Assembly (NCBI GenBank): GCA_028684955.1
Contig: JAQUEY010000004.1
Coordinates: 1-58,071, forward strand
Length of the DNA: 58,071 nucleotides
Reading direction: 5' to 3'
From: Eubacteriales bacterium
Lineage (GTDB): Bacteria > Bacillota > Clostridia > Saccharofermentanales > UBA5734
Shown here in pieces: positions 25,049 through 32,626 of this stretch. The position numbers and the translations under genes are program-made. The notes beneath the pieces were generated by a model, which saw nothing but the letters and a program-made list of their open reading frames with translations, was not told the origin of the DNA and searched no databases. The stretch's first letter is position 1, and the number at the start of each line of letters is the position of its first letter.

Positions 25049-26785
25049 ATGATCCCGCCGTCAGATTCAGTCAGTAAAGACAGCCTTTCTGCCGGTCTGC
25101 CCAGCCACTACCAGCGGCCTGACCTCAAGCTGATCCTCGAGCAGATCCGGCGTGCCCGGCTGCGCGTGCGCCTGGCCATGAGTGCACCCTCCGCGTGCCG
25201 GGCCAGCCAGGAACTGATGGCATGCTGGCAGGATTATGTCCATGGCAAGACCCTGGCCAGCCTGCTCCACGAGCAAAAATCCAGTGATCCCCAGCGTGCC
25301 CTCGAACTGGCATTCTACCTTCATGCAGACGGCCTGGTCAAAGCCAGCCTGGCCCAGGCTTTCAAAGCGATCCAGGATTGTCGTTTCCGGGAAGACATCC
25401 TGCCCCTGATCCGGCCATTCCACTTGGAAACAGCCCTGTTCTGGGCGGAGCTTTCCAGCGAGCGCATCCAGCCCGAATGCGAGGCCGAGGCCACCAAGAT
25501 CCGCGAACTTTCCGACTGGCTGGCCCAGAGCCGGATTTTCTGTCTGGGGCAGCGCTGGCCGGTGGCCGCCTTGCCAGCCTTGCTGGAGTCTCCCCAGCGG
25601 TCGATCCGCCGCGCGACATTCCGTGGCATCCAGGATTTCATTCGCACCCACGAGGACTGGCTCAATCTTCAGATCGGCGATCTCCTTGATTTGCGCAGCC
25701 AGATGGTCAGGAAATTACGATTATCCCGTCCGTTCGAGCTGACCCGCCATCTGGCCGGCCTGAGCGGTGTGACAGAAGACCAGTTTCTGCTGTTCAAGAA
25801 CCATGTCCAGCATTATTTTGTCCCGATGGGGCAGGAAATCAGACGCTTGCAACGCAAGCGCCTGAGTCTTGAACTGCTGTCCGAACACGATTTGTTTTGT
25901 TTCTTGCCGGATGGACACCCCGTGCCAACCATCAGCAGAGAGATCCAGTTCCAGGCCATCACCCGGGTCCTGACTCATCTGTTGCAGCAAGATCCAGACA
26001 GCCTGGCCCTGGATGGGTCTTGCCTGGAACGCCCCGTTACTGATTTCCAGCTGGGTCCGGACATGTATGGCGAGACCACCGCTTGCCTGTTGAGTCCCCA
26101 TGGTCCTGTGTACTGGCGCCTGCCGCATCATGGCACCATGACGGATATCGGCCATCACCTTTATGCCTTCGGACCTTTGCTGGCATCACTGGCTGACCAG
26201 GCAATTGCCCGTGAGACGGGCAGTGATGCAGCTCCTGTTTTGCCGGATGTCGCTCGCTCCACCCTTCAAGCGTATCTGACTGAGCTGGTCGCCCAGCCGA
26301 ATCTTGGGGAATTGATCCAGGAGAAAGAACTCCACCATCTGTTGCGCCTGACCCAGTTGTCGGAAACGCTCGTTTTCCTGACCTTGATGGCTGATTTTTC
26401 GCTCCAGATCCATCAGGAGAATCTCAAGGATCCGCACGAACGGTCGCGTCTCTGGCTGGAGCTGGAACAGCTGTACTTGCCTGATCTGACCCACGAAGAC
26501 TGGCCCTATCTTGCTGCAGGCGGTCTGCAGCATCTCGCGCATGAGGCATGGCTCAAACCTGGCTATTCCATGGCCCGGGCGCTAGGGTTGTTTGCTGCGC
26601 TGGCCATCTGGCAAAAAAACCGCAGGTTCCCCGACCAATTATGCCAGGACTGGACCCGGATGATCGGATTGGGTAATGGGTTGCCCTTTGACCAGTTGCT
26701 TGTACGGTTCACTCCGTCGATGCCTTGGGATGAAGCTGCCTTCAAGCGGGTTGCTTTTGCCGTCAGTGCAGAATTGAGTTTGTGA
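25049..26785 (+). CDS. Degenerate M3-family (PepF/thimet) oligopeptidase homologue, probably inactive
   Basis: A 578-residue protein starting 7 bp after argS. The helical pattern resembles M3 oligoendopeptidases: 'RATFRGIQDFIRTHEDWLNLQIGDLLDLRSQMV' spelled across residues 188-220, 'FKNHVQHYFVPMGQEI' (249-264), and a strand-turn before residue 363 ('HGTMTDIGHHLYAFGP'). At that place an active enzyme has 'GTxxDVxTLAHExGH'. Here the HExxH zinc helix reads 'YAFGP' in an ungapped alignment (or 'TDIGH' if shifted), and the third ligand Glu is Asp400 ('DVARST'). So zinc binding is most likely lost. By-eye alignment only. Role unknown; it could be a scaffold or binding protein. Confidence 0.6.
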   Translation: MIPPSDSVSKDSLSAGLPSHYQRPDLKLILEQIRRARLRVRLAMSAPSACRASQELMACWQDYVHGKTLASLLHEQKSSDPQRALELAFYLHADGLVKASLAQAFKAIQDCRFREDILPLIRPFHLETALFWAELSSERIQPECEAEATKIRELSDWLAQSRIFCLGQRWPVAALPALLESPQRSIRRATFRGIQDFIRTHEDWLNLQIGDLLDLRSQMVRKLRLSRPFELTRHLAGLSGVTEDQFLLFKNHVQHYFVPMGQEIRRLQRKRLSLELLSEHDLFCFLPDGHPVPTISREIQFQAITRVLTHLLQQDPDSLALDGSCLERPVTDFQLGPDMYGETTACLLSPHGPVYWRLPHHGTMTDIGHHLYAFGPLLASLADQAIARETGSDAAPVLPDVARSTLQAYLTELVAQPNLGELIQEKELHHLLRLTQLSETLVFLTLMADFSLQIHQENLKDPHERSRLWLELEQLYLPDLTHEDWPYLAAGGLQHLAHEAWLKPGYSMARALGLFAALAIWQKNRRFPDQLCQDWTRMIGLGNGLPFDQLLVRFTPSMPWDEAAFKRVAFAVSAELSL

Positions 26786-26786
26786 C

Positions 26787-28352
26787 ATGCGCCTGCCTGA
26801 AAAATTTCAAGCTGAAATGGACCGCTTGTGGTCTGAATACGCCCCAGAGGGGAGTTTGACAGACTTCCTGGCCGTCCATGACCAATCATCGGCGTCAGGA
26901 CTGAGGGCCAATTTGCTCAAGACGACGCCAACAGAGCTGAAAAGGCTGCTTTCGGATCTGGTGCAGGACACTGTCCCCTGGTCCGACTCCGGATTCTATA
27001 CCCGTGAAAAAACCAGTCCAGGGCGACTGCCCCATTATCATGCCGGATTGTTCTATATCCAGGAACCCAGTGCCATGCTGCCGGCAGAGGCCCTGGATGT
27101 CAAACCGGGGGATATAGTCCTTGATTTGTGTGCCGCACCAGGTGGCAAATCGACCCGGCTGGCAGCTGGAATTGGACCCGGTGGATTGCTCTGGGCCAAT
27201 GAAATCAATGGTGACCGGGTCAAGGCATTGTTGCGCAATCTCGAACTTGCCGGGGCTGGCCGGACCATCATCACGCAGGATACGCCCGAGCGGCTGGCCG
27301 AACGGTTGCCAGGTTTTTTCGACCGCATCCTGGTCGATGCTCCTTGCTCTGGGTCCGGCATGTTCCGGCGCGATCCCCAGGCGACAGCCAGCTGGGAACG
27401 CTACGGCCCTGCCACTTGCACGCCGGTCCAGTCTGATATCCTCGAAGCAGCAGATCGCATGCTCAAACCAGGCGGCTATCTGGTCTATTCCACGTGCTCG
27501 TTTTCCGTGTCCGAAGATGAAGCCATGATCCTGTCGTTCCAAAAACGCCATCCGTGCTACAAGATCGCGCCTATCCCGCAAAGCAGAGGATTGAGCCCCG
27601 GATTGTCCCTGGCTCCCGGCCTGGAACAGACAGTCCGGATCTGGCCCCACCTGACCCGTGGTGACGGACATTATTGTGCTCTGCTGCAAAAAAGTCTGGA
27701 TGCCAAGCCTTATCAGATAAGCGCAGCTAAGCAATCTCTACCCGATGAGCAAATCCAGTCGAGCCGCAAGAAGCGCAAAAATCCGGCCCTGGAAACCAGA
27801 CAGGCTGTTCTGGGTGATGGGGCCATCCAGGCATGCTTCAGGGAATGGGCACAGGCGACCTTGTCTGTAACTGGACTGGAAAAGCTGGACCAGATGGAGC
27901 AGTCTGCCTTTTACCGGATCCATCAGGATCGCTTGCATCTCATGCCGAGCCAGGCTGAAGACCTGGAGGGCCTGCACTTTGTCAAGACAGGTCTGTATCT
28001 GGGCCAGGTCCATAACCGCCGCTCGAACAACGACAGGACTAAAACCACCGGATTGCCAATCGCCCGGTCCGCGGCCAAACTCGTTTTTGAACCAGCCCAT
28101 GCACTGGTACTGGCCCTGGAAGCCAATGATTTCCAGTATGCCCTGAGACTGGATGCCGCCGATCCGCTGTTGCAGAAATACTTGCGCGGAGAAACCCTGG
28201 AGTGGCCCCAATCCCTGTGGCCAGCTGCCGGCTGGACACAGGGTGCCTACGTGGCCGTTTGCCTGGAGCGGTTCCCGCTCGGATGGGCGAAGGCGCAAAA
28301 CCAGGGGATGCTAAAAAACCTCTACCCGCCAGGTTGGCGGAAAATGACTTGA
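26787..28352 (+). CDS. RsmF-like rRNA (cytosine-C5) methyltransferase
   Basis: A 521-residue NOL1/NOP2/Sun-family methyltransferase. SAM-binding motif: 'VLDLCAAPGGKSTRLAA'. The two catalytic cysteines are in 'VDAPCSGSGMFRRD' (motif IV) and 'VYSTCSFSVSEDE' (motif VI). The C-terminal 170 residues form the PUA-like RNA-binding extension typical of RsmF/YebU, a 16S rRNA enzyme. Its start is the ATG at 26787, one base after the stop of the upstream gene. It is likely co-transcribed from argS onward. Confidence 0.9.
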   Translation: MRLPEKFQAEMDRLWSEYAPEGSLTDFLAVHDQSSASGLRANLLKTTPTELKRLLSDLVQDTVPWSDSGFYTREKTSPGRLPHYHAGLFYIQEPSAMLPAEALDVKPGDIVLDLCAAPGGKSTRLAAGIGPGGLLWANEINGDRVKALLRNLELAGAGRTIITQDTPERLAERLPGFFDRILVDAPCSGSGMFRRDPQATASWERYGPATCTPVQSDILEAADRMLKPGGYLVYSTCSFSVSEDEAMILSFQKRHPCYKIAPIPQSRGLSPGLSLAPGLEQTVRIWPHLTRGDGHYCALLQKSLDAKPYQISAAKQSLPDEQIQSSRKKRKNPALETRQAVLGDGAIQACFREWAQATLSVTGLEKLDQMEQSAFYRIHQDRLHLMPSQAEDLEGLHFVKTGLYLGQVHNRRSNNDRTKTTGLPIARSAAKLVFEPAHALVLALEANDFQYALRLDAADPLLQKYLRGETLEWPQSLWPAAGWTQGAYVAVCLERFPLGWAKAQNQGMLKNLYPPGWRKMT

Positions 28353-28368
28353 AAAATGGAGCAATAGG

Positions 28369-28989
28369 ATGTCTGTTATGATCCTGGCAACAGAAAATGA
28401 AGGAAAAATTGGTGAGTTTCTCGATTTGGCCAGACACTCAGGATTTGAACTGGTCAGCATGCGGGCTGCAGGATTCACCGGCACCATCGTGGAAGATGGC
28501 CAGACCTATGAGGCTAATGCTTTGATTAAGGCGCGTGCCGTGCATCGCCAGCTGGGTGGCTTTGTCCTGGCGGATGATTCAGGTCTGTCTGTGGATGTGC
28601 TGGACGGAGCACCTGGCATTTACTCAGCGCGATTTGCCGGTGAAAACGCCACCTATCAGGACAAGATCGCCCAGTTGCATGCCTGGCTGGCTCCATACCC
28701 CCCTGAGACCTGGCAGGCCTCCTTTGTCTGTGCCATCGCCATCATCCAGCCGGATGGCAGGGAAGAGGTTGTGCGCGGTGAATGTCGCGGCATCATTGCA
28801 CAGCAGGCTGCGGGGTCGAATGGGTTTGGTTACGATCCGATTTTCTTTTTACCTGACTATGGCCAGACCATGGCCCAGATCGATCCGGCTCTGAAAAACC
28901 AGATCAGCCACCGTGCCCGTGCCCTGGCTTTGGCTGCCCTGGTCTTGCCCCATGGTCTCACAGGTCCGGATCAGGTTGTCAGGACCTGA
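28369..28989 (+). CDS. rdgB: RdgB/HAM1-family dITP/XTP pyrophosphatase
   Basis: A 206-residue non-canonical purine NTP pyrophosphatase that removes ITP, dITP and XTP from the nucleotide pool. Signature motifs: 'ATENEGKIGEFLDL' at the start, 'ADDSGLSVDVLDGAPGIYSARFAG' (spanning residues 66-89), and 'GSNGFGYDPIFFLPDYG'. All catalytic and metal residues appear present. Starts at ATG 28369 behind 'GCAATAGGAT', 16 bp after the rRNA methyltransferase gene. Confidence 0.94.
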   Translation: MSVMILATENEGKIGEFLDLARHSGFELVSMRAAGFTGTIVEDGQTYEANALIKARAVHRQLGGFVLADDSGLSVDVLDGAPGIYSARFAGENATYQDKIAQLHAWLAPYPPETWQASFVCAIAIIQPDGREEVVRGECRGIIAQQAAGSNGFGYDPIFFLPDYGQTMAQIDPALKNQISHRARALALAALVLPHGLTGPDQVVRT

Positions 28990-28990
28990 T

Positions 28991-29536
28991 ATGGATGCGG
29001 TGCTCAATCATCTGGAAAGCGCCAGTGCTGTCCGCTTGCTTGTGGTCTCAGATTCACATGGCCGCACCGATGGCATTGCAACCCTGATCCAGCAGACCGG
29101 ATTGCCGGATTTGCTGATTCATCTGGGCGACCACCAGGACCCGCTGGAAGAAATCGCCTGGGAACTGGATTGCCCTGTCCTGGGGGTTGCTGGCAACTGT
29201 GATCACTGGCAGCCAGCGGCCAATTTGCCGGAAAACCGGCTGATCATCCTGGCCGGGCAGCGATTTTTCCTGACCCATGGTCACCGTTACCAAGTCAAGA
29301 GTGGTTTGAACGCTTTGATCCAGACAGCCGTGCAAGATCCTTGGCGGGCGGATTTCATTCTATTCGGCCACACCCACCAGCAAAGGATTCAGCACCTGGT
29401 CCAGGGGGACCGTCCTGTCGTCGTGATCAACCCTGGATCGGCCTATCCTGGACGCGAAGGTCCGCATGGCGTCTGGATTGACCTCGCAGAGGGAAAAATC
29501 AGGATTGATCCCTTGCCGGATTCGCAAAGGCCATGA
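28991..29536 (+). CDS. YfcE/MJ0936-family metallophosphodiesterase
   Basis: A 181-residue calcineurin-like phosphoesterase. Metal motifs: 'VVSDSHGRTDG' (DxH), 'LIHLGDHQDP' (GD), 'GVAGNCDHW' (GNCD), 'FLTHGHRYQV' (GH) and 'ILFGHTHQQRI' (GHxH), all in canonical order. It starts at ATG 28991, one base after the rdgB stop; the reading frame is open further upstream but there it overlaps rdgB. Family members hydrolyse phosphodiesters, often with RdgB as neighbour in Firmicutes. Substrate unknown. Confidence 0.9.
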   Translation: MDAVLNHLESASAVRLLVVSDSHGRTDGIATLIQQTGLPDLLIHLGDHQDPLEEIAWELDCPVLGVAGNCDHWQPAANLPENRLIILAGQRFFLTHGHRYQVKSGLNALIQTAVQDPWRADFILFGHTHQQRIQHLVQGDRPVVVINPGSAYPGREGPHGVWIDLAEGKIRIDPLPDSQRP

Positions 29537-29542
29537 TATAGT
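29513..29542 (+). promoter_or_regulatory. Promoter for the ACT protein-hom operon
   Basis: TTGCCG (29513-29518), 18 bp spacer, extended -10 TGATATAGT with TATAGT at 29537-29542. It starts in the 3' end of the phosphodiesterase gene. Confidence 0.55.
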
Positions 29543-29595
29543 ATCCTTCACGGACGAATGTTCTCCCTAAGCGTACAACGAAAGGATGCCTGGTC

Positions 29596-30036
29596 GTGTC
29601 TGACAGCGAGTTTTTCCTCGTCAAAGCCGAAGTCTTGCCCGATGTGTTCAACAAGGTCATGGCGGTCAAGCGATTGCTCAGCAGTGGCAAGGCTGAATCC
29701 ATCAACGTTGCCTGCAATAGGATCGGTCTTTCGCGCAGTGCCTATTACAAATACAAAGACGCGGTGCTGCCGTTTTATGAGACCTCACGCGGCCGGATGG
29801 TGACGCTGATTTTCGCGGTGGAGAATTTTCCCGGTATCCTCTCCGGGATCATCACGGTGCTGGCCAAGGAAAGGGCCAATGTCCTGACTATCAACCAGAA
29901 CATCCCCATCAACGGACTGGCCGATGTGTCGATCTCGATTGAAACAGACCGGATGACTGGCAGCCTGGAGGAATTGCTTGATGAGCTGGGCAAGATCCCC
30001 GGTGTGCGTTCGTACAAAATCCTGGCTCGCGACTGA
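29596..30036 (+). CDS. pheB: ACT-domain protein (PheB family)
   Basis: A 146-residue protein: an N-terminal helix-turn-helix-like segment ('KVMAVKRLLSSGKAESINVACNRIG', spanning residues 21-45) followed by an ACT domain ('RMVTLIFAVENFPGILSGIITVLA'; amino-acid-binding fold). This arrangement matches the PheB family (UPF0735), which in Firmicutes typically sits ahead of hom, the gene that follows here after 26 bp. The start is a GTG at 29596 with AAAGGA about 10 bp upstream. Likely a regulatory, amino-acid-sensing role in the threonine/homoserine branch. Confidence 0.85.
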   Translation: MSDSEFFLVKAEVLPDVFNKVMAVKRLLSSGKAESINVACNRIGLSRSAYYKYKDAVLPFYETSRGRMVTLIFAVENFPGILSGIITVLAKERANVLTINQNIPINGLADVSISIETDRMTGSLEELLDELGKIPGVRSYKILARD

Positions 30037-30062
30037 AATCACTACAACTTGGAGGACATGTC

Positions 30063-31319
30063 ATGATCAATATTGCCATTCTGGGCTATGGTGTCGTCGG
30101 CAGTGGTGTCGGCGAAGTGATCTATATGAACCAGGCTTCGCTCGAAACCAGGACTGGGCAACGCATAGACGTCAAGAAAATCCTGGACTTGCGGGAATTC
30201 CCCCAGGATCCTTATGGCGACCGGGTTACCCGTTCAGCCGACGAGATCATGGATGATCCTGATATTTCCGTTGTGGTCGAGACAATCGGTGGCGCGTCGA
30301 TCGCCTATGACCTGACCAAAAGGGCACTTCTGGCTGGCAAGCACGTGGTTACCTCGAACAAGGAACTCGTTGCCACCCACGGACCCGAGCTCATGGCCCT
30401 CGCGGATGCCAACAATGTCAGCTATCTGTTTGAGGCCAGTGTAGGCGGCGGCATCCCGATCATCCGCCCCTTGCACAAATGCCTGGCAGCCAACGTCATC
30501 CTCGAAATCTCCGGCATCCTGAACGGGACCACCAATTACATCCTGACCCGGATGGAACATGCCGGAATCGATTTTGATGCGGCACTCAAGGAAGCCCAGG
30601 AACGGGGCTATGCTGAGCAAAATCCAACTGCAGATATTGCAGGCATCGATGCCTGCCGCAAAATCGCCATCCTCGCCAGCATCGCGACTGGAGAATACAT
30701 CGACAGCCGCAAAATCCACACCGAAGGCATTGCCTCAGTGACCACTGCTGACATGGCCTATGCCCGCCAGATGAACCGTAAAGTCAAGTTGCTGGGCCGG
30801 TTTTTGAGCCATGACGGTCAAACATACAACTTGATAGTGGCCCCGATGCTGGTCAGAACCACAGAGCCGCTTGCAGTGGCTGATGATGTTTTCAATGCGA
30901 TCCAGGTCCGCGGCAATGCACTTGGAACAGCCATGTTCTATGGCCGCGGCGCCGGCAAGTTGCCCACGGCCAGTGCAGTTGTGGCTGACATCATCGAATG
31001 TGTCATGCACCTGGGCAAAAAGCCTCATGTCGCCTTATGGCAAGATACAGGGCGCGACAACATCCTGGCGCACAACAAGGCACCGGTCCAGGCCTTGATC
31101 CGTCTCGATCCCCAGGTTCCCCGCACTCAAGTGGAGTCGTTATTCAGTCCTTACGGCATGGACTGGCTTGAACCGGTGATCCCCGGCGAAATAGCCTGCA
31201 CAGTGGGTTTCAATCCGGAAAATCCCTTGCTGGAAGGCCAGCTGGCCGACAGTCTCTCCCTATTGGGAGATTATCTGGCTGGCTGGATGCGGCTTTGCAC
31301 CTGCGAAAGCACCCTGTAA
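30063..31319 (+). CDS. hom: Homoserine dehydrogenase
   Basis: A 418-residue NAD(P)-dependent enzyme converting aspartate semialdehyde to homoserine, the branch point to threonine and methionine. 'IAILGYGVVGSGVGEV' is the nucleotide-binding motif; 'NGTTNYILTRM' and 'YAEQNPTADIAGIDA' contain the catalytic and substrate-binding residues. The C-terminal part (about 340-418) is in the ACT-domain position. GGAGG lies 8 bp upstream of ATG 30063. The operon ends at a strong bidirectional terminator. Confidence 0.95.
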   Translation: MINIAILGYGVVGSGVGEVIYMNQASLETRTGQRIDVKKILDLREFPQDPYGDRVTRSADEIMDDPDISVVVETIGGASIAYDLTKRALLAGKHVVTSNKELVATHGPELMALADANNVSYLFEASVGGGIPIIRPLHKCLAANVILEISGILNGTTNYILTRMEHAGIDFDAALKEAQERGYAEQNPTADIAGIDACRKIAILASIATGEYIDSRKIHTEGIASVTTADMAYARQMNRKVKLLGRFLSHDGQTYNLIVAPMLVRTTEPLAVADDVFNAIQVRGNALGTAMFYGRGAGKLPTASAVVADIIECVMHLGKKPHVALWQDTGRDNILAHNKAPVQALIRLDPQVPRTQVESLFSPYGMDWLEPVIPGEIACTVGFNPENPLLEGQLADSLSLLGDYLAGWMRLCTCESTL

Positions 31320-31322
31320 TTG

Positions 31323-31377
31323 AAAAAACCGTCCCCGCTGCACTTGACAGCCAAGGGACGGTTTTTTGATTTTTAAG
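31323..31377. terminator. Bidirectional intrinsic terminator
   Basis: A perfect 13-bp stem (AAAAAACCGTCCC / GGGACGGTTTTTT) with a 29-nt loop; the A and T runs give a U-tract in both directions. It lies between the ends of hom (+) and the zinc-ribbon gene (-). Confidence 0.9.
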
Positions 31378-31404
31378 GTTTGGACAGAGGAGAGGCTTTG
31401 CAGA

Positions 31405-31581
31405 TCAGAATCTGTTGTCCATGCCACCCTGCTGACGTCTGCTGTTCTTGCGGGCCTTGCGGCAGTCCGGGCAACGAACGGGTTCGTTCTCAAAGCCCTT
31501 CTCTTTGTAGAATGCCTGTTCACCTTCGGTGAACGCGAATTCGACTCCACAGTCTTTGCATGTTAAGATTTTGTCTGGCAT
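31405..31581 (-). CDS. Small zinc-ribbon protein (zf-trcl type)
   Basis: A 58-residue protein with two CxxC pairs: 'TCKDCGVEFAFTEGEQAFY' and 'RCPDCRKARK', the pattern of the trcl zinc-ribbon family (PF13451) found in Firmicutes. The tail is basic and Gln/Gly rich. I chose ATG 31581 because GGGAGG lies about 10 bp upstream. The in-frame TTG at 31599 would start within the ribosome-binding site. The function of the family is unknown; nucleic-acid binding is plausible. Confidence 0.85.
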   Translation of the reverse strand: MPDKILTCKDCGVEFAFTEGEQAFYKEKGFENEPVRCPDCRKARKNSRRQQGGMDNRF

Positions 31582-31710
31582 GTCGGAAAAACCTCCCAAT
31601 TATTCTCGGATCAAGAAAGTGACAGTGGCTTTTTCTAAGAAATCAGGAGGTCAGGACCTACCCATTCTGTCCGGCTCAGGCTGTGAACAAACTTTATCCG
31701 TTGTTCGGAT

Positions 31711-31740
31711 CATAGCATACATGTTATAATAGTTTCAAGT
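31711..31740 (+). promoter_or_regulatory. Promoter for the DRTGG/HATPase/hydrogenase operon
   Basis: TTGTTC (31711-31716), 18 bp spacer, extended -10 TGTTATAAT with a perfect TATAAT at 31735-31740, 96 bp upstream of the first gene. The 230-bp gap to the zinc-ribbon gene holds no other gene. Confidence 0.7.
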
Positions 31741-31835
31741 GTGTTTAGACAAACTGTTGGACACATTGCTGGAAAATCGCCTTTAATCTGTGCAAGATCA
31801 ACCTATTCTTAGAACTACCTCGCAAGGAGTCCGCT

Positions 31836-32186
31836 ATGAAACTGAGTGAATGTGTCGACGTCATCTCTGCCAATGTCCTGGTCACGGGTGAAGACATGGA
31901 CCTGGATGTCCATGTCGCCTGTGGGGCTGACCTGATGAGTGACGTCATGGCTTTTTCCTGCTCGACCAACCAGATGATGCTGACAGGTCTGGTCAATCCG
32001 CAAACCATCCGGACTGCTGAGATGATGGATGTCAAAGTGGTCGTTTTCGTTCGCGGCAAAGTGCCAGACCGAGGCATGCTCGACCTGGCCCAGGAGAAGG
32101 GCATTTGTGTCTTGTCGACGCCACTGCCGATGTTTTCTGCCTGTGGCATCTTGTACCAGAACGGTGTCAAGGGCAAGGGGGAGTAG
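31836..32186 (+). CDS. DRTGG-domain protein 1
   Basis: A 116-residue single-domain protein with the DRTGG fold, a domain also found next to CBS domains and in phosphotransacetylases and regulatory proteins. Hydrophobic strands alternate with short acidic segments ('VLVTGEDMDLDVHVACGADLM'-like pattern, residues 14-34; 'VVVFVRGKVPDRGMLDLAQ'). AAGGAG lies 6 bp before ATG 31836. It is the first gene of a six-gene operon with a hydrogenase-like protein; similar DRTGG-ATPase-hydrogenase sets occur in Clostridia. Function inferred only from context. Confidence 0.75.
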   Translation: MKLSECVDVISANVLVTGEDMDLDVHVACGADLMSDVMAFSCSTNQMMLTGLVNPQTIRTAEMMDVKVVVFVRGKVPDRGMLDLAQEKGICVLSTPLPMFSACGILYQNGVKGKGE

Positions 32187-32615
32187 ATGATCGAACCGGT
32201 CAAACTCGAATACAAGATCCGCGGCTCTGATTTCATCAACGCCGGTGAGGCTTCCAGCGGCACCAAGAAGGCCCTCAACCGGCTTGGTGTGTCCCCGGCA
32301 GCTGTCAAGAGGGCTGCCATTGCCATGTACGAGGCTGAGATCAATGCCGTGATTCATGCAGATGGTGGAGAAGCAGAGGTATTCATCTATTCAGACCATG
32401 TGATTATCCGGATCATCGACCAAGGTCCGGGCATTCCTGACGTCAGCCTGGCCATGCAGGAAGGCTGGTCGACAGCCCCTGACATTGCACGCGAAATGGG
32501 TTTTGGCGCTGGCATGGGCTTGCCCAATATCAAAAAGCATTCGGACGATATGTCCATCGAAACGGAGATCGGCAAAGGCACCACCGTCACGATCACCGTC
32601 CGTTTCCAAGTCTAA
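32187..32615 (+). CDS. RsbW-like HATPase (anti-sigma/serine kinase type) 1
   Basis: A 142-residue GHKL ATPase domain protein. N-box: 'AMYEAEINAVIHADGG'; G1: 'IIDQGPGIPD'; G2: 'EMGFGAGMGLPNIKKH'; then 'KGTTVTITVRF'. Lacking a His-phosphorylation domain, it resembles anti-sigma-factor kinases such as RsbW or SpoIIAB, not sensor kinases. It starts directly after the DRTGG stop codon (AAGGGGGAG ahead) and is followed 11 bp later by the hydrogenase-like gene, so translation is coupled. Partner protein unknown. Confidence 0.85.
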   Translation: MIEPVKLEYKIRGSDFINAGEASSGTKKALNRLGVSPAAVKRAAIAMYEAEINAVIHADGGEAEVFIYSDHVIIRIIDQGPGIPDVSLAMQEGWSTAPDIAREMGFGAGMGLPNIKKHSDDMSIETEIGKGTTVTITVRFQV

Positions 32616-32626
32616 AGGGAATTCTC

